A stretch of DNA of 25,704 nucleotides from Larix sibirica (GCA_004151065.3 NWUY0300000056.1:54435-80138), one strand, 5' to 3'. Counted from the first letter of the stretch, positions 10,332 to 20,024 are shown. The notes: generated by a model not told the origin, from the sequence alone. Made by a program: numbers and translations.

Positions 10332-10640
10332 TAAGGAAGTTGCAGCCGAAAGTTTAGAATCCAATAATATTTTTGCCCAAGTTTCCCTTTTCCTCAAGTC
10401 TTCAATTGACCTCATCCCACAATACATGGCTATCATTTCAATGAATCATAGTCTTCCTTGTTATTGTCTTTGCCAAAACCTCATATCTTTTTGTCGAACC
10501 TTGTAAAAGTCTTCTATAACCTTGAATTGTTAATTTGGTGAAGAATCACAAATGGCTTTGGTTTAAAATTCCTTCATAAATTTGATTTAGTTTGAAAACA
10601 CCAATTCCTTTGCCTCGTCATTTTGTTTCATGGCCAAAGA
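10332..10640. other. Unassigned, possibly decayed continuation of LINE A
   Basis: Position suggests more LINE ORF2, but I cannot align any frame convincingly. No other feature is visible. Confidence 0.35.
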
Positions 10641-10820
10641 TTCTAAAATAAAAAAATAAATATAAAATATATTTCATATTTTATATTTATTTTTATGAAA
10701 AGTGACTTTGGTTAGTTTTAAAAAATTTCAAATATTCTAAAATTAAAAAAATAAATATAAAATATATTTCTTGTTTTATATTTGTTTTTGTGAAAAGTGA
10801 CTTTGGTCAGTTTTAAGAAA
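10641..10820. repeat. 94-bp tandem repeat with an AT palindrome in each unit
   Basis: Unit 1 starts at 10641 (ttctaaaat) and unit 2 at 10735, giving a 94-bp period. Both end in the conserved gaaaagtgactttggt-agtttta. Unit 1 contains arms aaataaatataaaatat and atattttatatttattt, a 17-bp perfect inverted repeat with a very short loop; the palindrome is partly degraded in unit 2. A local tandem duplication is the simplest explanation. Confidence 0.8.
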
Positions 10821-11660
10821 AAATTGGACCTTTCTAAAGGCCAAACCCAACCTCTGCTTAACACCCAAACATCATTGTCCAAGTGTAAAACATTAACATC
10901 CTTGTCACTTGAAGTGCGAAGGGCAGAACCCACGAATGGGGTAATGTGCTTAACAAGTCCATGGCTTTTTCACTCTTGTTTATATGAATAGCTTAAAATC
11001 TTTATATGTTTAAATGTGGGATATACCTGCAAGAATTCAAGCAACAAGTGCATCACCAAGCTCTCACCGTGTCCAAGCCTGTTAAAGAAGTTTGCGCCCA
11101 GAAACAACCAAGTGTCAAGCACGCACTCCAGTGTTTGAGCGTTGATTGCAGGCACCATCAAATGTCATGTAAGAGCCCACTAGGAATGTGGCAGTCTATT
11201 CTATTGTTACAAAGGTGTAAAGATTCTCATGTCAACAGCTCAAGATAAGTCAGAAGTAGACAACATCACTCAGATATTACCTAGAAAGCGCCAAAAGGAG
11301 GATGAATTACTCTTTTAAGAAGGTACGCTACAATCTCGAGAGGCGCACACAGTGAAAATTGTTGGTTCGCAAGAAGTCTTCTATACTGCTCGGAAAACTT
11401 ATTAATGCCAACAAATATATTTCATCAGATTCCAGGGTTTATGCCTAGCAGAAGTGCTTCACTGTTTTCAAATTCAGAACTGGTTCTTTCTTTCTCATTT
11501 TTGTCAGCTATGAAAGATCTACTCCTGATGTTAGAACGGAAGATGTAGAATTTTGAGTGATTATATTTGAGAATCGAAACACATTTTGTAAACAAGGGTA
11601 TGAATTGTATGGGATTAGCAGGTTTTTTAAGACTCTATCATTCTTTTAGACTTATTCAAA
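10821..11660. other. Unassigned region with an unrecognised minus-strand frame
   Basis: On the minus strand one phase runs from 11161 to 10718 with a single stop, TGA at 10970-10972. It includes NAQTLECVLDTWLFLGANFF, GHGESLVMHLLLEFLQ and, after the stop, GLVKHITPFVGSALRTSS. I do not recognise the family, and the composition is not strikingly non-coding. Upstream of 11161 the same phase quickly hits further stops. The plus strand shows only short frames. Just before 11671 the sequence atcttcccag looks like a plant 3' splice site and may be remnant intron of the ACLA copy. Confidence 0.35.
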
Positions 11661-11670
11661 ATCTTCCCAG

Positions 11671-12510
11671 GTGACAGAATCAACTGATTTCAATGAACTA
11701 GCACACAGAGAACCATGGCTATCCTTAAGCAGAATTGTAGTTAAGCCCGACATGTTGTTCGGAAAGCAAGGAAAGAGTGGCTTGGTAGCCTTGAATCTGG
11801 ACCTAGCCCAGGTTATTGCATATATCAAGAAACGTCTAGGAAAGGAAGTTGAGATGAGGGTGCAAAGGCACCTGTAACAACATTCATTGTGAAGTCATTT
11901 ATACCTCGTGATGATGAGTTGTATATGTCGATCATGCCAGAGCACGGAGGTATTGAAATCGAAGAAAAGTGGGACAAGGTTAAGTTGGTATTTGTCCAAA
12001 CTGAAAAGTCCCTGACGACTGATTTATGTGCACCCTTAATTGCATTTTTTCCTATTGGAGATCCGGGAAAAAAATGAGACCTTCAAAAAGGGAGTGTTCA
12101 ATTTGTTTATAGATTTGGACTTCACTTTCTTGGAGATGAGTCCTTTTACACTGGTTAATGGGGAGCCTTACCTTCTGGATATGCGAGGAGAATTGGATGA
12201 TACTGCTGCATCTATGAACTTCAAAAAGCAGGGCAGTATTGAATTCCCATTGTCTTTTAGTAGAGTCCTGAGTTCTTAGGAGAGTGCAATACACAGCATT
12301 GATGAAAAGACAAATTCCTCTCTCAAGTTTACTATTTTAAACCCAAACGGATGCATTTGGATGATGGTTGTTGGAGAAGGTACAAGTGTGATATATGGTG
12401 ACACGGTCATAGATTTGGGATTTGCAAATGAATTTGGAAACTATGTGGAATATAGTGGAGCTGCAAATGACGATGAAAAATGTATAACGGGGCAAGTTCC
12501 AGATTCTTGA
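11671..12510 (+). pseudogene. ACLA: ATP-citrate lyase subunit A (ACLA) pseudogene fragment
   Basis: ACLA forms, with ACLB, the cytosolic plant ATP-citrate lyase that makes acetyl-CoA and oxaloacetate from citrate, CoA and ATP. The sequence covers roughly residues 33 to 300 of a protein of about 420. Clear matches are [33 protein letters not shown] (ATP-grasp start), [44 protein letters not shown], a degraded [26 protein letters not shown] and [11 protein letters not shown]. Breaks include a frameshift before 'APVTTFIV' near 11870, loss of about ten residues before GGIEIEE, a shift near 12065 and a TAG at 12277. No intron is obvious within the block, suggesting a retrocopy. Against that, the left edge abuts a splice-acceptor-like AG and no poly-A tail is seen. 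It is certainly non-functional. Confidence 0.9.
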
Positions 12511-13476
12511 ACTCGAAAAATGTCAAAGATTTTATCCCAAAGGCACAGAAATCAACATCGTTTCCAGATTTTAAGGGGAAGGATCAGCATGTCAAAGATC
12601 GCTTCCAGATCTTTAGTGATTAGTTGAGCCATCGATCATTGATTTCCAGACAGAGTTTTAGTTTCTGAGGATTGCAGGTGGCAGAGCTTTTGCTGAAGAT
12701 TAACATCGACCCCAAACTTCCAGGATAACATATCAAGCAGAGGATGCCAGTTAAAGATCGGTGACAGATTTCAAGTAAAAGCTAACCTAAATTTCTTGCA
12801 ATGATTCAAGACTTTGTTCCACAAAGTTTGCAACAGTTTTCATTATTTGTTTCTCTATAAATTTTAGAATTTTGAATGTAATGGGGTTCAGGGCGGGTGT
12901 AACATCTCTCTTTTGCCCATATTCTTTGTAATTGAAAATGTAACTATGTACTTGGTTTTGGTTTTGGTGAGGAGCTCAAGGTTAAGGTCCTACCAGTAAA
13001 CCTTGTAAGTATTGTTATTTATTTCCTAAGTTGTAATTGTTGAGTATGGACCTAGAACTCTGAAGGCTATGACATAACTAAACGATGGGCAATGAATCCA
13101 ACTAGAGGAGAGAGAGATCAACGAACTAGGAAGCCATAATAATCTAGGATTTTGATGACGGATGTCATCTTGGTGTCAGTGGGCAAGCACTTGAAAAAAG
13201 AGTAACAGTCTAAGCTCTAAGGTATTATCCTAAGTTAAAATAAGTATTGATTAGATTAAATTACTAAATACAGTAGCAAGCTTCTATAATCACATTATTA
13301 CCTAAAAACCTAATTATCATTATAAACTTAAATAAAATTAAAAAACTATCCTAATTATTATATTTTTCTTAAATATGACATCTCGTGCCAAAAATATTAT
13401 TCTTAGAGCCTCTAAATAAGAAGTTAAGCATTCACCGTCATTAACGGTTGAGAGAAAGACAGTTTCTTTTATATAT
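12511..13476. other. Unassigned flank of the ACLA pseudogene
   Basis: No coding similarity is visible. The left 120 bases repeat TTCCAGAT several times (near 12496, 12560, 12602) together with tgtcaaagat near 12521 and 12588, suggesting loose local duplication. A 16-bp interrupted palindrome, gatgac-ggat-gtcatc, sits at 13154-13169. The C-terminal third of ACLA is not here. Confidence 0.45.
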
Positions 13477-13556
13477 AGAAATTAGTGTAATTGTACATAT
13501 AAGGCATCAATAAAATAGAAATTAGTGTAATTGTACATATAAGGCATCAATAAAAT
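13477..13556. repeat. Exact 40-bp tandem duplication
   Basis: The unit starting agaaattagtgtaattg and ending catcaataaaat occurs at 13477-13516 and is repeated without a single difference at 13517-13556. Perfect identity in a region of decayed repeats points to a recent duplication, or to a sequencing or assembly artefact. Confidence 0.9.
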
Positions 13557-13573
13557 CATTTGTTATTCAAATG

Positions 13574-13765
13574 AATTGTTATTAATATATATTAAATTAT
13601 GTTAATCAAATGAATTGTTATTAATATACATTTTAACAAAGGAGGGATCCTCATGACATAAATATATATATAAATTGTTATTAATATATATTAAATCATG
13701 TTAATCAAATGAATTGTTATTAATATATATTTTAACAAAGGAGGGATCCTTATGATATATATATA
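13574..13765. repeat. 99-bp tandem duplication, AT-rich
   Basis: Copies start at 13574 and 13673. Both carry aattgttattaatatatat, then tgttaatcaaatgaattg, then ttttaacaaaggagggatcc. They differ at a few sites and in the length of a TA run. Each copy also repeats aattgttattaatata internally, so the array is two-level. No function is apparent. Confidence 0.85.
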
Positions 13766-14067
13766 AAGGTTTAAAATCATTTTTTGAAAGGAGAATTCAC
13801 ATTTCTCTTTAGGATAAGGTTTTAGAGTTATTTTTTTTAAAAGGAGATGATTGTGATTATATATATCTTTCAATTAGAAAATATTAAACATTTTAATAGA
13901 ATGAATGTGAACTGTTCACTAGGGACTTACATATCATATACATAAAGGAGTCTTGAATCTCAAAAGATCTTCCTCTCAAACTATATCTTTATCACAAAGT
14001 CTGAATCATCATACCTCTTCATTACAAGATAGAGCTTAAAACACAAACCTCCAAAATTTTACCTTGT
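13766..14067. other. Probable 3' untranslated region of LINE B
   Basis: It lies directly downstream of the LINE B stop codon when read on the minus strand. It is AT-rich with no frame of note. A clear poly-A tail (poly-T on the plus strand) and a target-site duplication were not identified, so the LINE 3' end is not fixed. Confidence 0.4.
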
Positions 14068-14490
14068 TTACAATTCATTGTAAGTTTCTTCAATTTCTAT
14101 ATGACCTAGCTCTAACAGTAGAGCATTTTTTGAAAGGTGATCTGCTTCAGAATTTAAATCCCTGTAAACATGAGATAAAGAAAGGGATTCAAAGGAATCC
14201 TATAGTCTTTCTATAGCAAACAGAACCGGCTGTAGATGAGGCGCTTTGATCTGGATTTGGTTATTTAACCAATCTACTACCATCTTTGAGTCTCCAAAAA
14301 TATTTAGACGTTTAATATTTCTAGATAATGCCAATCTTAATTCTGAAAGCAAAGCTGGAAGCTCAGCTTTATTGTTAGTGCAATGACCCAGAGCGAATTT
14401 CACCTGAAGTTTATGATTTTCTGATAAGTATATCACTCCGCCTGATCCACCAAGAGGGGGATCCCCATGAGTGGCTCCATCGAAAAAATC
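14068..14490 (-). pseudogene. LINE B C-terminal RNase H domain
   Basis: It would degrade the RNA strand of the RNA-DNA hybrid. The acidic residues of a plant-type RNase H are readable: Asp in FFDGATHG (codon at 14479-14481), Glu in NNKAELPAL (about 14364), Asp in IFGDSKMVVDWL (about 14292) and Asp in NSEADHLSK near the end. A TAG at 14200-14202 interrupts the last quarter, after which the same frame resumes with SHVYRDLNSEAD and ends at a TAA, 14068-14070. An added RNase H marks a sub-lineage of plant L1 elements. Confidence 0.85.
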
Positions 14491-15989
14491 CCATGGAATG
14501 GATTTGTCTATAACTGGAGGATTCAAAATTCTTGTTTTCTTTGATTTTTCTTTACACTTGTGCTCCCTAGTCCATTGCACAACCATACCAGAAGTTACTT
14601 CTTCTGGAATGTGATGATTTTGAAAACTTTTTGAGTTGCATGCCCACCAAATTCCACATATAAAGGATGTTGGAAATGCAGTGAAAGAACGTGTTGATCT
14701 ATCATTCCACCATAAATGGCATTTTTGTTCCAAGGAAGTTCCTACGAGAGAGGATTGGGGATTGAAAGCTTTAGCCGCTGTCTTCCACACCTTCTTGACA
14801 TAAGGGAAACAAACAAAAAGATGAGTGCATGTCTCATCACTGTTTCGACATAACACACACTAGCTAGGTCCCTTCCAACCTCTTTTCATGAGGTTTTCCC
14901 ATGTTAAAAGTTTGTTTATGAGAGCAAGCCAAAGTGTTAACTTGGATTTTAAAGATCCAGCCGCCTTCCACAAAGTGTTCCACCACCAAACTGTTACACC
15001 AACAAAGGAATATTTTACCTTTGTTTCATAACCAAGCTTCGCATTGTAATTCCTTGTTGCAGGATTTTTTGACCAGACCAAACTGTCTTCCACTCCATCT
15101 TTTAAAAGAATAAAACTAGCTTTTAAAAGGGATCTTAAGGAATTTCATTCCTCTGCGTTGTTTCCAACCAACCTCAGATCCTCCGCGGATTTCCATTCAG
15201 TTGCAATTGACTCAGTAGAAGGAATGCTTTTTGCATCATTTAGAGTATAAATTCTGAGACTTCTAAGTAAGCTTAAGATTTCAACAGAAATCTTATAATT
15301 GTTTCCAGCTCCTATCCACGGGTCTTCCCCAATTCACACTTTTTTACCATCGCCTATAGACCAGGCTAGGCATTCTCCTATCAACGGAAAGGAGAGAACT
15401 AATGCTTTCCACCCTATGGAGCCATATTTGAAGGACTTGTTTGGAGACCTTATCCAATCAAGAATCGAGGAGTTTGGGCAATATTTAGACACCAAAAATC
15501 TACCCCAAAGAGAAGACGGATTTTTTATTAAGCTCCAGAGGGACTTGGCTGCCAAGGATTGGCAGAATAATAAGGGATTTTTGACTCTCCAACCACCAAG
15601 AGCTTTCAAGTTGGCCACTGTATCCCATTTGACCAAAGGGATTCCATCATTTTGTTTACTAGCTGTCCACAAAAAAGAGAATAATTTCTTTCAAATTTTG
15701 TGAAGAATTCCAATTGGAATATAGGAAATAGAATCCCAGTAAACTGGAATACTCTGGATGACAACTTTGATTAATACCAATCTTCCTCCTCTAGAGAAGA
15801 ACCTTTTTGTCCAACAACCAATCCTGCTTTCCACCTTATTATACAACCAGAGCCAATCTTGAAATGAATAAGAATTGCGCTTAATTACAAATCCCAAATA
15901 TTTAAAACCTTCTGATAAGGGTTTTAAAGGGAAGGGGATTTCCACCTCTAATCTGGTCCTTGCTACAGATGATAAAGAATTCTCTGATA
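14491..15989 (-). pseudogene. LINE B region after RT, with zinc-knuckle (zf-RVT-like) motif
   Basis: It continues after the RT with DWLWLYNKVESRI, RGGRLVLIKVVIQSIPVYW, LGGWRVKNPLL, AAKSLWSLI and LAWSIGDGKKV. Next come LWLALINKLLTWENLMKRGW and the knuckle CVLCRNSDETCTHLFVC at about 14810-14860. This order is typical of plant L1 ORF2 between RT and RNase H. A TAG separates GPS from CVLC, and phase breaks occur near 15690 and 15100-15330. The plus-strand frame over 15299-15703 is only the complement of this region. Confidence 0.83.
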
Positions 15990-16876
15990 AAATAGACTTC
16001 CCAGCGTTTATGAACATCCCAGTGGCCTTTGTTTAGAGATCTAAGATCTGTTTCATTTCCTTGTAATTCTTTAGAGAGCCCTCTCCCATCATTAACACAT
16101 CATCTAAGAACAAAATGTGGGTGAGCACTTCTGACTCTGTGACCTTGATTCCTTTAAAAGAGCCCTTATGTTTAGCATGAGTAATCAACCTACTCAAGGC
16201 ATCTGCTACTAGGAGAAAAAAGAAAAGGGGAGAGAGGGCACCCTTGTCTGATACCTCTTGATGATCTGAAGAAGCTTGAGGGTGAACCATTTATGAGGAC
16301 CACGAAAGAGGCAGATTGTATACATCCCATAAACAATGAACTGTTTCCGGAGAAAATCCAATATGAACTAACAACAAGCTCAGAAAAATCCAACTTATTC
16401 TATCATAAGCTTTAGAAAGGTCTAGCTTTAGAACAAGTGCTTGACATTTGTTCATGTGGATGGAGTGAATGGCCTCCTGGGATAAGGATACTGCATCGTG
16501 TATTTTTCGGTTGTAAAGAAACCCATACTGCTCTGGAGAGATTATCTTACTGAGGATTGGCTTCAATCGTTGAGCAATAATTTTGGCTATGATTTTATAT
16601 ATTACATTACAACAGGAAATAGGGCGAAAGTCTTCAAAGGAAGAAGGTTTCTTTTCGGGGATTAAGGCAAGAAAGGTAGAATTGAGAGCACCTAAAACCT
16701 TCCCTACATGCTGTGACTCCCTTACAGCTGAAACGCTGTGACTCCCTTACAGCTTTCAGCAAGTCAATTTTTATGGTTTCAAAAAAACCTTGATAGAATT
16801 CAATTGGGAAACCATCAGGACCGGTACTTTTTCCCTTTTGAAAGGAAAAAACAGTCTTTTCTAGCTCTTCTTCCAA
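15990..16876 (-). pseudogene. LINE B reverse transcriptase domain
   Basis: It copies LINE RNA into DNA at the nick. Motifs seen: [53 protein letters not shown] (first catalytic Asp), [13 protein letters not shown], and HILFLDDVLMMGEGS at about 16099-16110 as the active-site box. The box reads FLDD where plant LINEs usually have FADD; both aspartates remain. A 20-bp duplication at 16710-16754 shifts the frame early in the domain. Further shifts lie near 16300 and 16220, which is why the motifs fall in different phases. Confidence 0.87.
16710..16754. repeat. 20-bp direct duplication with 5-bp filler inside the RT
   Basis: gctgtgactcccttacagct is present at 16710-16729 and again at 16735-16754, separated by gaaac. 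The 25-bp gain is not a multiple of three and shifts the RT frame just after the GPDGFPIEFYQGFF motif. It looks like a local repair or slippage event, or possibly a transposon footprint. Confidence 0.9.
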
Positions 16877-16965
16877 AATTTCCTTTGTTAATATTCATTC
16901 ATTTCCTCATTAACCCTAGAGGGAAAAAGTATTAACACTTGTAAAATCTCTTGTATAGGGAACCC

Positions 16966-17514
16966 CTATGGCTCAAAAAACAGGGATTTGAAGTAATTCT
17001 TTCCAGCTTCTGCTTTTTCCTCAAAGGTACTTAGAATATTTCCATTCCCATCCTTAAAGTTTGGAATCAAGATGACATTTTTCCTATGTGAGGAAAACCT
17101 GTGAAATAATTTGGTGTTGTTGTCACTTTCTGAAATCCAGATAGCCCGGATTTTCAATCTCCACAACTCTTCTTCTTTAGCCAATAAATCTTCCCTCCTT
17201 ATTTCTAACTCTTTAGCTAACTTTAATTCCTCCTCTGAGAATGTTCCAGAGCTATTGTATTTGTAGATTCCCTTAAGCTTGGCCTCTACTTCTTTTAGAA
17301 GTAGATGTTTATTTGTATTATAAGTCTTCTCCCATAGTTTTGAAACCTTTTTTGAATTTAAGAGGTTGTTCGAGAATTGTTTCATAAGGGACTCAGAAGA
17401 ATTAGTCTGTAGAGGGATCCAAGAATCCTTTCTCAATTTAAGATACTCTGCTTCTTTTAGCCATGTTTGATTGAACTTAAAGGGATAAGGAGGCTTGTTA
17501 AAGTCTTTTTCCAA
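16966..17514 (-). pseudogene. LINE B endonuclease-RT linker
   Basis: An uninterrupted 182-codon frame starts next to the endonuclease stop and is in the same phase. It contains PFKFNQTWL, a Lys/Glu-rich helical stretch that could form a coiled coil, RREDLLAKEEELWRLK, then AIWISESDNNTKLFH, which matches the conserved W-x-x-x-GDxNTKFFH segment between endonuclease and RT in plant L1 ORF2. It ends NYFKSLF, the usual lead-in to the RT. The Gly of GDNNT is Ser here. Confidence 0.82.
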
Positions 17515-18240
17515 TCAGAGAAGGATTGGAAGGTGATCTGATAAACCATCGACCTCCACCCAAGTGTTAACTGCTAGCGGGCCAACGACCAAATATTCAG
17601 AGACCAAGAATCTATCCAAACATTTTGAAAGGGCGTGTTCTCCAATCCTATTATTCCTCCAAGTAGGTTCTAGTCTTAAAGGTTGTACATCCACCATACC
17701 ATTAGAATAAAAAAAGGATCTAAAAAAATTGCTTAACTTGTGCAAACGAATGCAAGTGCCCCAGTCCTCCCTTTCTGAGAGTGTGAAATTCAAGTCCCCA
17801 CCTAAGACCATCCTCCTCGCTTATAGAATTCCTGAGGACAGGAAGGATTCCCAGAAGGACCTTCTGTTCAAGTATGGTCCATAGACATAGAAAAGGGAAT
17901 AAACTTTGTTGGAGATTAAATCTTCCAATACTGTTTTCAAGATGGTCTCATATTTTTCAATCTTTACTTCTTTAAAGGCTGGACAACATGCTGTTAACAA
18001 ACCTCCAAAATTCCCAACTAAATTTATGTGAGAAAAGGACCAACCCTTGAGCCAAGGTTCTACTGCATCTTGAGCTTTAGATCCTTCCATCATATTTTCA
18101 TGAATGAAGATGATCAAAGGATTTGGACTTTTGATCAATATTTTGATAGCATTTTTCTTGGGGGAGATCCCTAACCCCTTTATATTGAAAGAAAGACAAA
18201 TAATTTCTGAACCCCTAACTCGACCAACCCTTCTCTAAGG
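17515..18240 (-). pseudogene. LINE B endonuclease (APE-like) domain
   Basis: This domain nicks target DNA so that reverse transcription can be primed there. Seen in order: IICLSFNIKGLG (metal-site Asn), IIFIHENMM where the usual motif is QET (catalytic Glu kept), VYGPY, GGDLNFTLSE (Asp and Asn of the G-D-x-N motif) and LSDHLPI (Asp-His of SDHxPI). All the main catalytic residues can be read. Stops near 17820 and 17515 and a phase change around 18200 interrupt it. Despite these breaks it is one of the better-preserved parts of the element. Confidence 0.88.
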
Positions 18241-19273
18241 GCCCTTTTCATGGTTGTCTGTTTACCATTTCGAACCTCTAATTCAGCTTGAGATTTGCCT
18301 TTTGAAATGAGTGATTTCCTTCCTAAAACCACTGGTAGCACCAATTTTGTGCTAAGCGTTCAGGGGAGTCCAGACCCATAGAAATTCTTAAAGAAAATTT
18401 TGCTCTAAAAACCCATGTTCCAAAAATCCAGAAGATCATAGTTCTGTGTGATGGAGCTGGTCCGAGATAGAGAAAATCTAATAAAGCTTGAAGGTTTTGC
18501 GGTGACCAAAGGAATGAATTGAAAAATTTTGTGCCTGTTGCATATATGGATACATGGTACGATCGGGATCAAAGGTGGTAAATATCGGTGGTCATAGCCA
18601 TTCATCACAGTGTGATTTGGCGGTCTTTTAAGCACTTGGTGAGCGTCAAAGGTAGGGAAGGTCCGAAAATGATCAATGGTGCAAGCACGAGGAGTTCCAG
18701 ATCAACGGTCCACAGCACATTCACAAAAGTTACTTGTGCGGAATTAGTCATAATTCAAATTTGTGAAGTTTAGTTAAAAATTCCCACCTTCCAACGGCTC
18801 AAATCTAGCGAGGTACAAATCTACAGCTAGGGTTAACTTCGCAGATATTACTCATGCAACAAATCGGCGGGGTCCAAATCTGTGAAGTTGGTAGGCAAGG
18901 TGACATTTGATGGTTCAGATGAAAACCAGATCAAGAACCACGGTCCTGATCTGATCACAAGTGTTGACAGAGAAAAAGTGTCTCCCCTGCAAACTAATGA
19001 GTTCCAAGTGAACAGAGGCCACCTCAGTGCAGTGCCGGTGTATGTGTATCCACCCACCGAGAGGACGTAGTTTGGCACAGTTTTTACGCCAGTGCTGACC
19101 TCAATCATCATAGCCACTCAAAGGTCCAGTTAGTAAATCATGGCGAAATGATTGCTTAGGACTGCGGTCATTGTCATGGTAGTTATAGCCAATGCTTCCA
19201 TGATGCAGGACTCACGTCCAAATCCGAAGGTGGCGAACTCGACCAGTCAGGCATTTTCAGTTGAGAGGGAGTT

Positions 19274-19480
19274 ATGGAGGATGGACAGAGACCCGAGGTG
19301 GTTATCCATCCAAAGCGAGTGTGGTCTAAAGTGGAGGAAGGGAAGATTCCTTTGTCCCCAATAGTTCTAGACCAGGTGGAAGAAAGCTCGGCCAGCGAGC
19401 CAGAGGAACAAGAAAGCCTACAGGTATGTAAGGAGAATCGACGTCGGCTGAAGAAGAAGCGAACCACTGAATGTGAGTAG
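19274..19480 (+). other. Open frame in U3 of the 5' LTR, acidic/basic product
   Basis: A 68-codon frame begins MEDGQRPEVV and ends in an Arg/Lys cluster (RRRLKKKR). The 3' LTR keeps the same frame at 24355-24543. Over the shared 62 codons I count about 20 base differences giving 11 amino-acid changes, close to neutral expectation. No domain is recognised. It is probably chance or a remnant. Confidence 0.3.
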
Positions 19481-19928
19481 GACACATGCCCAGATATGGA
19501 AATCATCTAGGATTTCATCCTTCTCATAGAGAAGGTGACACCTCTTCCCGCAGTTGAAAAAACACCAGCAGATGGCCCATGGAAAAATAGAAGACTTCTT
19601 TAGTGCGTAGGGAGAATTGGAGGCTCTAGAAGGAGGTCGCAACATGTTTGCGGCGTTCTTTTTCTTTTCTTGGAAAGTCTATTTCTGGCTAGGTCTGGGG
19701 GTATCTTTTCATCCATTTGAGGTCAATTTAGGTCCGTCCGTTGTTTGAAGCCATGGTGGTCTGCACCCTGCAGAAGACACCTGTGTAGTCAATCACGACT
19801 TTTCTGATAGCTGTCGTTGTCATTTTGGTAATCTATTGTCAAGGGTAACAAAATGAATTGTATAGGTGGCAGCATAGTCATGGCATGTTTTGTAACTATT
19901 TTTCATGCTCGATCCAGGGCTAAGAGCC

Positions 19929-19936
19929 TATAAATA
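19929..19936 (+). promoter_or_regulatory. TATA box of the element 2 5' LTR
   Basis: TATAAATA occurs in a block that is highly similar in both LTRs. It would place the transcription start near 19960 and define the U3/R border. Confidence 0.6.
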
Positions 19937-20024
19937 ACAGTGTAATAGAATAGCAAAGGGTTGGAAAATCATTTTTGGCTAAGGCCTGAGAGAGTCCGGT
20001 TCTATATTTCTGAACATTATCCTT

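Larger units (their letters stand above)
14068..18332 (-). mobile_element. LINE B: L1-type non-LTR retrotransposon ORF2, interrupted
   Basis: Read on the minus strand, this 4.3-kb block has the full plant L1 ORF2 order: endonuclease, linker, reverse transcriptase, zinc-knuckle region, RNase H. A codon phase remains open from 18332 (VVLGRKSLISKGKSQ) to about 18200, just before the endonuclease, so coding sequence continues to the edge where the element 2 LTR begins. The upstream LINE portion should therefore lie beyond element 2, outside the window. Several stops and at least three frameshifts show it is dead. The individual domains are listed separately. Confidence 0.88.

Noticed and set aside
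10641-10740. Palindromic AT unit as a MITE
   Set aside because: No terminal TA or TTA duplication or conserved terminal inverted repeat beyond the AT palindrome; a tandem duplication explains it.
11671-12510. Functional ATP-citrate lyase gene
   Set aside because: Frameshifts, an internal TAG at 12277 and missing N- and C-terminal parts rule out a working product.
13154-13169. gatgac-ggat-gtcatc palindrome as a regulatory (TGACG-type) site
   Set aside because: A single short palindrome with no gene nearby; chance cannot be excluded.
15299-15703. 134-codon plus-strand open frame
   Set aside because: It is the complement of the LINE B region after the RT, where the minus strand shows conserved L1 motifs.
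19183-19506. 107-codon minus-strand frame in the 5' LTR, with a shorter partner at 24264-24512
   Set aside because: Overlaps the plus-strand U3 frame; Ser-rich with no motif. Left only as part of the LTR-frame finding.
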